Below are positions 22,794 to 28,195 of a stretch of 28,195 nt of DNA, piece after piece. Below the pieces are notes generated by a model. The model searched no databases. It saw only the letters and a list, made by a program, of their open reading frames with translations, and was not told the origin of the DNA. Position numbers and translations under genes: made by a program. The stretch covers positions 1-28,195 of the forward strand of contig DKYS01000024.1 of NCBI GenBank assembly GCA_002493395.1. Direction: 5' to 3'. Every line of letters starts with the position of its first letter. The first letter of the stretch is position 1. The stretch is from Turicibacter sp. UBA7094. Its GTDB lineage: Bacteria; Bacillota_I; Bacilli_A; MOL361; Turicibacteraceae.

Positions 22794-23450
22794 ATGAAGA
22801 ATGGAACAAAAAGTTTAAAGGAGACAAAAAAACTGGTTTTATTAGGGGTTTTTATTGCTCTAGGAACGATTTTAATGTTAATTGAAATTCCTTATCCAAT
22901 TGTCCCTTTTTTAAAATTCGATTTAAGTGAACTTATTGTTTTATTGACGGTGGAAGTGTTTGGACTGGTTCCAGCGATTGTGGTTGCCTTTTTTAAATCG
23001 GCTGTTAATATTATGCTTGGTCTTAGTGTGACACCGATGCATATAGGTGCTATTACCGCTTTTATTGCATCCGTAACGTTATCTTGTCTTTATGTTATTG
23101 TAAAAAAATATACTTCGAGATTAAAGGTGGGGCAAAAATTATTACGTTTTCTTATAGTTGTAGGTGGATTCTCCATTATTTTAACGGTATGTAATTACCT
23201 ATTTATTACGCCTATCTATTTTGGACAAGTGTGGTTCACAGACGTCATGGGTTGGGCAACACTAGAATCGTTTATTCCGGGATTACCCTTTGACTTAGGG
23301 TATGGGGCGGCAATTACCTTTGTCTATATTCCTTTTAATGCATTAAAAGGTTTAATTGTTTTAGGCGTTTATGAGTTAATTGCTCCACGGCTATTAAGTG
23401 CTATTAAGGCAAATGTAAAAGGTGACAAATTGTCATCTATTGAGCGATAA
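22794..23450 (+). CDS. ribU: Riboflavin ECF transporter S-component RibU
   Basis: RibU captures riboflavin in the membrane and works with the shared ECF energizing module. The 218-residue protein has six hydrophobic helices; the family pattern LIEIPYPIVPFLKFDLSEL at the first loop, the GLVPAIVVAFFKSAVNIM helix and YIPFNALKGLIV near the C-terminus are visible. GGAGGAG lies 7 bases before the ATG. It is controlled by the FMN riboswitch directly upstream, which confirms the substrate. It is followed by a terminator, so the unit has one gene. Confidence 0.96.
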   Translation: MKNGTKSLKETKKLVLLGVFIALGTILMLIEIPYPIVPFLKFDLSELIVLLTVEVFGLVPAIVVAFFKSAVNIMLGLSVTPMHIGAITAFIASVTLSCLYVIVKKYTSRLKVGQKLLRFLIVVGGFSIILTVCNYLFITPIYFGQVWFTDVMGWATLESFIPGLPFDLGYGAAITFVYIPFNALKGLIVLGVYELIAPRLLSAIKANVKGDKLSSIER

Positions 23451-23470
23451 TAGAATAAAATATTATATCT

Positions 23471-23502
23471 AAAAAGAGGAGGTGAATACCTCCCTTTTTT
23501 TT
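23471..23502. terminator. Intrinsic terminator after ribU
   Basis: GGAGGT and ACCTCC pair around GAAT, extended by A-T pairs, with A- and T-runs on both sides. Confidence 0.87.
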
Positions 23503-23510
23503 GATATAAT
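23502..23510 (+). promoter_or_regulatory. Extended -10 element for the solute-binding protein gene
   Basis: TG-A-TATAAT starts on the last T of the ribU terminator, about 53 bases before the ribosome binding site. No -35 is needed for a strong extended -10, and none is seen. Confidence 0.55.
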
Positions 23511-23579
23511 AGGAAAAGATTAAATGGGAATAATAGTTAAAAACGAAGAGACTGTAAGTGAAAAGGAGCGGACGAAGGG

Positions 23580-24755
23580 ATGAAACGGATAATTTATCTT
23601 ATTTCTTTTATTTGTGTAGCCGTAGGGCTATATTATTATGTTAATCAAATAGCCCTTCAGTCGAATAAGGTCTTACGGGTATGGGTTAATGAATCGGACT
23701 ACGAAGTGTTAAACGCTTTAACCCCCGCCTTTGAAGAAGAGCATGACGTGGAAATTGAATTAAGTATTATTTCGTCAGATAAGGTGATATCTACTTTACC
23801 GTTATATCAAAATTCTAAGGAGTGCCCCGATATTATTACTGTTTCACACACACTGATTTCTGAGTTAGTGGCAATGGGTGCGATTAGTCCATTAAATGAT
23901 ATTTTTGATTCATTTAATATTCTACCGACAGTAAAGTCCGCTTTTAAAGTAAAGGGAGATTACTATGGGGTTCCGTATAACGCCCAAACGGATATTTTAT
24001 TTTATAATAAGGATGTATTTAAAAATGGAATTGGCTCTTTTTCTCAATTATTAGGCACCGATGCTTCTTTAGCTATTGATTATCAAAGTATTTACCATAT
24101 AAATCCGTTTATAACTGGATTTGGGGGGTATACAATAGGTGTTGATAATTTTGGTGATACTAATTTTTATGATATTGGATTAAACAAGGATGACTCCATT
24201 CGAGGATTAGCTGCAATGTTTTACTTATTGGATAAATCATTAATTTATCAAAACGAATTCGATGTTTATGAAGCGTTTATTAATAAATCAGCAGATTTAT
24301 TAATTGCACCTGCCTCATTAATTCCATCTTTAAAAGAAGTATATCAGAATTTAGGATATCAGGCTATTCCCAATTTTATAGATGATGTTTTACCGTATAC
24401 GTATACAAAAATTGATACATATCAAATCACAAGTTACGGAAAAAATAAAGAAATGGCTATTGAATATTTAAAGTATTTATTAACGGAAGATGCAGCTAAA
24501 CTTCGGTATGAGGTAACTGGTGCAATTGCACCTGTAGATTATGAAAATATTATATCTCAAGACGAGTATTATAGTGTGGTGAAGAAACAGTTGCATCGAT
24601 CGATACCACTTCCGAATCAGATAGAGTTTAGTTATATATACACACCATTTCAGAAGGCAGCTCAACAAATGTTGAGGGTACCTTATCAAATTAAGACGAT
24701 TATGGATGAAACCACAGAGTGTATTAATCAGGAATTAGAGAAGGTTATTCATTAA
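23580..24755 (+). CDS. Extracellular solute-binding protein, family 1 (MalE-like), membrane-anchored, orphan
   Basis: The 391-residue protein follows the MalE-type pattern: VLRVWVNESDYEVLNALTPAFEEEHDVEIEL at the start, CPDIITVSHTLISELVAMGAISPLND, YYGVPYNAQTDILFYNKDVF, and MAIEYLKYLLTEDAAKLRYE near the C-terminus. Family members deliver sugars to ABC importers. The N-terminal helix (4-26) contains C12, but the residues before it (S-F-I-C) do not form a lipobox and no signal-peptidase site is obvious, so the protein is probably held by an uncleaved helix. No permease or ATPase gene is nearby, and the gene has its own terminators on both sides. Ligand unknown; a sensor or scavenging role is possible. 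Confidence 0.82.
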   Translation: MKRIIYLISFICVAVGLYYYVNQIALQSNKVLRVWVNESDYEVLNALTPAFEEEHDVEIELSIISSDKVISTLPLYQNSKECPDIITVSHTLISELVAMGAISPLNDIFDSFNILPTVKSAFKVKGDYYGVPYNAQTDILFYNKDVFKNGIGSFSQLLGTDASLAIDYQSIYHINPFITGFGGYTIGVDNFGDTNFYDIGLNKDDSIRGLAAMFYLLDKSLIYQNEFDVYEAFINKSADLLIAPASLIPSLKEVYQNLGYQAIPNFIDDVLPYTYTKIDTYQITSYGKNKEMAIEYLKYLLTEDAAKLRYEVTGAIAPVDYENIISQDEYYSVVKKQLHRSIPLPNQIEFSYIYTPFQKAAQQMLRVPYQIKTIMDETTECINQELEKVIH

Positions 24756-24798
24756 AAATAAAGAGTCGCTAGATTAAATGCGACTCTTTATTTTTTTT
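24756..24798. terminator. Intrinsic terminator after the solute-binding protein gene
   Basis: AATAAAGAGTCGC pairs with GCGACTCTTTATT around a 10-base loop, followed by seven or more T. Confidence 0.88.
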
Positions 24799-25135
24799 AG
24801 TGAATGAATCAGTTTTTAAGTTACCTGTGTTTGATAAGCATTTTTAATTTCTACTCCTCAGATAGAATTTTTTATATTTTACTTTTAGCTTTCCTTCAAT
24901 AGAACCAAAGCTAAAAGTATGTAAAAAAAGTATAATCCATGAAAAAAATTTAATTTTATCTCTAATATAGAAGAAAAAAAACGATAAAGACACATTTTAG
25001 ACACAACTATATGGAAGAATGAAAAGAAGAGAGAGAAGTAAAATAAAAATTATTTTTATTTATAAATTCTAACAGTCACCAAGACTAAAAATTACCTTAT
25101 TATTATTTTTAATAAGGCGCGGAGGTCGTAATGAT
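24799..25135. other. Long non-coding region before the M23 peptidase gene
   Basis: No gene is seen. It holds a perfect 13-base inverted repeat (24880-24892 with 24907-24919, arm TACTTTTAGCTTT, loop 14), a TATAAT at 24931-24936 without a -35, and a direct repeat of AGACACA (24989-24995 and 24999-25005, period 10). An A-T inverted repeat follows at 25042-25063. A hairpin CCTTATTA with TAATAAGG (25095-25102, 25110-25117) ends 3 bases before the ribosome binding site GGAGG (25121-25125). Confidence 0.5.
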
Positions 25136-26551
25136 ATGAAGAAAAAGATTACAGGGGCATTATTTGTCACTATGTTTTTAATAGGAAATAGGCAAAAAAT
25201 TGTAGAAGCATCACCAGTAGCAACTCAAAATGTTGTTTATCGTGTGTATATAGATGATGAGGCAGTTGGTCTTATCACAGATAAAAATGAATATGATTCT
25301 TTAATTAATGAGCAAAAAGAAGAGCTATCTAAGCAGTATGAAAAACAGACAATTATTAAATCGCCAACAAATGTTCGACTAGAAAAAGAGGTTACATTAT
25401 TGCCTTTAAATACAATTGATAATGAAGCGGCTTTAGAAGCTATTGCGCAAAAAGCAAATTTTCAAGCTTCAGCGTATAGAATTTCAATTGGGGATGAACA
25501 GTTTGTTGTAGAGGACGCAAATGTTGTCTCTAATACATTATTAGAACTTATGACTCATTATACAGGAGTAGAGGATATTCAAAAAATTATGGATATTGAA
25601 AAAGAAATTACTCCGTTAACAGAGAATGGATCACAATACATCGGAGCAAAAGTTTTAGAGTCAGTAAAAGTAGGAACAGAGTATGCTAATTTAGATAACA
25701 TTTTAAATAAAGAGGAAACACGTCGAATGGTATTATATCGACAACCTCAACCTCAAAAAACTGTCGTATTTAATGAAGATTCGTCTCTTGAGGAGATTGC
25801 CAATGTTAATGGATTAACGGAAGAAGAATTAATCTTATTAAACCCGCAAGTAAAGGATTTATCATGGAACGAATTGCTAAACATGGAATTAGATGTTACT
25901 CCGTTAAATCCAATGATTGTTGTTGAGACAGAAAAAGAGCAAGTAGATATCATTGAAACTCCTTATGAGACAGAATATATCGATGATAATACTCTATTAC
26001 AGGGAGAAACGACCGTTCAACAAGAAGGACAAAATGGACAAAACTTAAAGCGTATGAAAATTGTTTATGAAAACGGGAAGCAGTCTTCTTTAGAAGTTGT
26101 AGAGGAGTCACAATTATCAGAACCAATTAAACAAATTATTGTTCGTGGAACAAAAGTTATTTCTGGTGTAGGAAGTGGAAATTGGGTATGGCCTACGACT
26201 ACTAAAACAATTACGTGCGGATATTTATGCTACAGTGGTCATTATGCAATTGATATTCAGGCCTATATTGGTCAACCCGTTTACGCCGCAGATAGTGGGG
26301 TCGTGATTAGTGCAGGATATAGTAATGGATACGGTAATAATGTTTTAATTGATCATAAGAATGGATATTATACGCGTTATGCTCACCTAAATTCCTTAGG
26401 AGTTTCTACAGGTGATAAAGTTCAAGCTGGACAAACAATAGGAGAAGCGGGTAATACTGGAAATTCGACAGGACCACATTTGCATTTTGAAATTCGTCCT
26501 GATACAGGAAGTCAACCAAGCTATGCACCTAACCCATTAGATTTTTATTAA
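25136..26551 (+). CDS. Secreted G5 and M23 (LytM-type) peptidoglycan peptidase
   Basis: This 471-residue exported protein probably cuts peptide cross-bridges in peptidoglycan. The signal sequence is MKKKITGALFVTMFLIG..., with likely cleavage after VEAS (about 26-29). A long extracellular region follows. Within it, SLEEIANVNGLTEEELILLNPQ (about 221-242) is LysM-like, and about 265-345 (ETPYETEYIDDNTLLQGETTV to KQIIVRGTK) fits a G5 domain. The C-terminal M23 domain has H369-x3-D373 in GHYAIDIQ, YTRYAHLNSLG, and H448-L-H450 in GPHLHFE, so the zinc site is complete. Overall order G5-M23 is common in Bacillota. It lies alone, with a 337-base upstream region and a very strong terminator. Confidence 0.93.
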   Translation: MKKKITGALFVTMFLIGNRQKIVEASPVATQNVVYRVYIDDEAVGLITDKNEYDSLINEQKEELSKQYEKQTIIKSPTNVRLEKEVTLLPLNTIDNEAALEAIAQKANFQASAYRISIGDEQFVVEDANVVSNTLLELMTHYTGVEDIQKIMDIEKEITPLTENGSQYIGAKVLESVKVGTEYANLDNILNKEETRRMVLYRQPQPQKTVVFNEDSSLEEIANVNGLTEEELILLNPQVKDLSWNELLNMELDVTPLNPMIVVETEKEQVDIIETPYETEYIDDNTLLQGETTVQQEGQNGQNLKRMKIVYENGKQSSLEVVEESQLSEPIKQIIVRGTKVISGVGSGNWVWPTTTKTITCGYLCYSGHYAIDIQAYIGQPVYAADSGVVISAGYSNGYGNNVLIDHKNGYYTRYAHLNSLGVSTGDKVQAGQTIGEAGNTGNSTGPHLHFEIRPDTGSQPSYAPNPLDFY

Positions 26552-26561
26552 TTATAGTATG

Positions 26562-26615
26562 AAACCTTTAATAATTATTATACATCCGAGTATAATAGTT
26601 ATTAGAGGTTTTTTT
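26562..26615 (+). terminator. Long intrinsic terminator after the M23 peptidase gene
   Basis: Two 22-base arms (26562-26583 and 26590-26611) pair throughout with two G-U pairs and loop ATCCGA, followed by a run of T to 26615. Confidence 0.88.
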
Positions 26616-26658
26616 GTTAGGTTGGATGTAGTGAATTTGTATAAACTCAAGCGTGTTA

Positions 26659-26687
26659 TTGACAAATAATAGATGAATTGATATATT
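26659..26687 (+). promoter_or_regulatory. Strong promoter of the CNNM/CorC gene
   Basis: TTGACA (26659-26664), 17 bases, TATATT (26682-26687) with an extended TG-A (26679-26681). Confidence 0.87.
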
Positions 26688-26730
26688 AAACTACATATAA
26701 AAATAGAAAATTATAGGAGTGTGAATTGCT

Positions 26731-28008
26731 TTGGACCCGTCCATGTATTACGTGATACTTGTTATCATGATTATTTTATCAGCGTTTTTTAGTGCATCAG
26801 AAACAGCGTTTTCGAGCGTAAATTTAATTCGTTTACGTCAATATGCTGAAGATAACCGACCAGGAGCTAAACGAGCGTTAAGTGTGGCAGAACGTTTTGA
26901 CGAAGTATTGTTAGCAATTTTGATAGGGAATAATATTGTAAATTTAGCCTCTGCCTCACTTGCAACGATTGTCGCAACGGAAGTGTTAAATTTAGGTGCT
27001 TCGGGAGCGCCAATTGCGACAGCCGTTATGACTGTGCTAATTATTATTTTTGGAGAAATCTTGCCTAAATCGTATGCAAAGGAAAACGCTGAGTCTTTAG
27101 CGCTATCAATTGGTACTGTTTATTATTATATGATTAAAATAATGAAACCAATAATCCTTATTTTTATGGTATTAAAGGACTTTGTAGCTAAATTATACAG
27201 TAAAAAAGAAGATGAGCCTTCTGTTACTGAAGATGAATTAAATGTAATCATTGATACAATGGAAGAAGAAGGCGTATTACAGCAAGATGAGGTAGAAATG
27301 CTTCAAAGCGTTCTTGATTTGAGTGAAACCTTTGTTAAAGATATTATGACCCCTCGGGTAGACGTCATAGCCGTAGACGTTCACGATTCTACTGAGAGAG
27401 TTAAAAATGTGTTCTTTGAGGAAAAGTATTCGCGTATTCCAGTATATGATGAATCACGAGATAATATCGTGGGGATATTATATGAACGCGACCTATTTTC
27501 TGCAATCATTGAACACGGTTCAACGGATGATGTTTTAATTGCAGATGTTATGCGAGATCCTATGTATGTCTCTTACACAATGCGTGTTTCTGATTTACTC
27601 ACTCGTTTACAATTAGAAAAACAACATTTAGCAATTGTAGCGGATGAATATGGAGGAACGGCCGGATTAGTTACAATGGAAGATGTATTAGAAGAGGTTG
27701 TGGGGGAAATTTACGACGAACACGATGAAGAAGAGCAATATGTGGTAAAAAAAAGCGAAACACTCTATGAAGTAAAAGCAGATATCGAATTAGACGAGCT
27801 TTTTGATATTATGAATATTGACTTAGATATTCCGGAAGATGCATATTCATTAGGCAGCTGGATGTATTCGAAAATAGAAGATATTCCTGACATTGGAGAT
27901 ATGTATCAATATCATAATTTAGTATTTACAATTATTGAGGTGGAAGATCGTCGGATTATGAGAGTTAAAATTGAAATTACAGAATCTGAAGAATCAGCGA
28001 ATGAATAA
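26731..28008 (+). CDS. CNNM/CorC-family transporter (HlyC/CorC type, putative magnesium exporter)
   Basis: The 425-residue membrane protein has the usual three-part plan. The CNNM domain (about 1-180) has hydrophobic helices with SAFFSASETAFSSV (17-30), LLAILIGNNIVNLASASLA and FGEILPKSYA. A CBS pair (about 200-335) contains VKDIMTPRVDVIAVD and YSRIPVYDESRDNIVGILYERDL. The CorC_HlyC domain (about 345-420) begins after ADEYGGTAGLVTMEDVLEEVVGEI. Bacterial members such as MpfA/YhdP export Mg2+; older names call them haemolysins, which is not supported. The start is TTG 26731, 11 bases after AGGAG; the next in-frame ATG is at 26743. Single-gene unit with a strong promoter and terminator. Confidence 0.93.
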   Translation: MDPSMYYVILVIMIILSAFFSASETAFSSVNLIRLRQYAEDNRPGAKRALSVAERFDEVLLAILIGNNIVNLASASLATIVATEVLNLGASGAPIATAVMTVLIIIFGEILPKSYAKENAESLALSIGTVYYYMIKIMKPIILIFMVLKDFVAKLYSKKEDEPSVTEDELNVIIDTMEEEGVLQQDEVEMLQSVLDLSETFVKDIMTPRVDVIAVDVHDSTERVKNVFFEEKYSRIPVYDESRDNIVGILYERDLFSAIIEHGSTDDVLIADVMRDPMYVSYTMRVSDLLTRLQLEKQHLAIVADEYGGTAGLVTMEDVLEEVVGEIYDEHDEEEQYVVKKSETLYEVKADIELDELFDIMNIDLDIPEDAYSLGSWMYSKIEDIPDIGDMYQYHNLVFTIIEVEDRRIMRVKIEITESEESANE

Positions 28009-28014
28009 AGAAAG

Positions 28015-28050
28015 AAGTGATTTAGGAGTAAAATCCTAAATCACTTTTTT
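28015..28050 (+). terminator. Intrinsic terminator after the CNNM/CorC gene
   Basis: AAGTGATTTAGGA and TCCTAAATCACTT form a 13-pair stem with loop GTAAAA and six T. Confidence 0.9.
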
Positions 28051-28079
28051 CATAATTGATATAATTTCCTAATTAAAGG

Positions 28080-28108
28080 TTGACATTTTTTGAAGTTAAC
28101 GGTAAAAT
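28080..28108 (+). promoter_or_regulatory. Strong promoter P1 at the right edge
   Basis: Consensus TTGACA (28080-28085), 17 bases, TAAAAT (28103-28108). It points out of the window. A further extended -10, TG-A-TATAAT, lies at 28057-28065. Confidence 0.8.
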
Positions 28109-28133
28109 GATTAAGTCGCTAAAAGAGCGGTGG

Positions 28134-28189
28134 AAAAGAAAACAAAAAAAATAAAAGTGTTTGACAAAACGAGTTGAACCTGATAAACT
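28134..28189 (+). promoter_or_regulatory. Strong promoter P2 with UP-like A-tract
   Basis: TTGACA (28161-28166), 17 bases, TAAACT (28184-28189) with extended TG-A before it. An A-rich tract (28134-28156) fills the UP-element position. The start would be at or just past the window end. Confidence 0.78.
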
Positions 28190-28195
28190 AGAAAA

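Noticed and set aside
26731..28008. Haemolysin
   Set aside because: The name is historical; the CNNM-CBS-CorC layout indicates an ion transporter.

Overview
The window is chromosomal core DNA from a low-GC Gram-positive bacterium (Bacillota). AT-rich codon use, strong GGAGG-type ribosome binding sites, sigma-A-type promoters, U-tailed intrinsic terminators, a CIRCE element, Rex and UgtP all point there. Gene order resembles Bacillus subtilis: tsaE-tsaB-rimI-tsaD / ydiF-type ABC-F / rex / groES-groEL, then acpS followed by a YdcC-like lipoprotein. The genus cannot be fixed from sequence alone; a Turicibacter- or Erysipelotrichia-like organism is my guess. There is no phage, IS element, CRISPR array, tRNA or rRNA gene inside the window.

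Layout. (1) 1-2732: tRNA t6A modification genes tsaE, tsaB and tsaD with rimI, closed by a bidirectional terminator. (2) 2913-5864, minus strand: a two-domain GNAT protein of unknown role downstream of a YdiF-type ABC-F ATPase. (3) 6074-6733: the redox repressor rex, divergent from the ABC-F gene. (4) 6788-9557: a pantothenate-to-CoA operon, with a PanT-like ECF S-component, coaBC and coaX. (5) 9711-11738: groES-groEL under a promoter with a CIRCE operator. (6) 11809-13389: acpS and a LolA/YdcC-like lipoprotein, the latter with a possible sigma-E-type promoter. (7) 13419-16112: a small membrane protein (minus strand) divergent from an OmpR/VanS-type two-component pair. (8) 16187-17347: a class I/II aminotransferase. 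(9) 17643-21738: an anchored cell-wall amidase, the glycolipid synthase ugtP and recX. (10) 21788-23450: a GntR/UTRA regulator and an FMN riboswitch controlling ribU. (11) 23580-28008: an orphan anchored solute-binding protein, a G5/M23 peptidase and a CNNM/CorC transporter. (12) The last 145 bases hold tandem strong promoters pointing out of the window.

The genes fall into coherent modules: t6A synthesis, CoA supply plus the CoA-consuming AcpS, protein folding, and envelope construction or remodelling (two-component system, amidase, UgtP, M23 peptidase). Riboflavin and pantothenate uptake are both by ECF S-components, which need a shared energizing module not encoded here.

Most of the window is ordinary housekeeping DNA. 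The parts that known families do not explain are the long, structured leaders before the amidase, ugtP and the M23 peptidase; the GNAT protein's C-terminal domain, which looks like a degenerate HD domain; the uncharacterised N-terminal two thirds of the amidase; the small membrane protein with a badly placed ribosome binding site; and the promoter pair at the right edge. No clearly new defence, mobile or biosynthetic system is visible.
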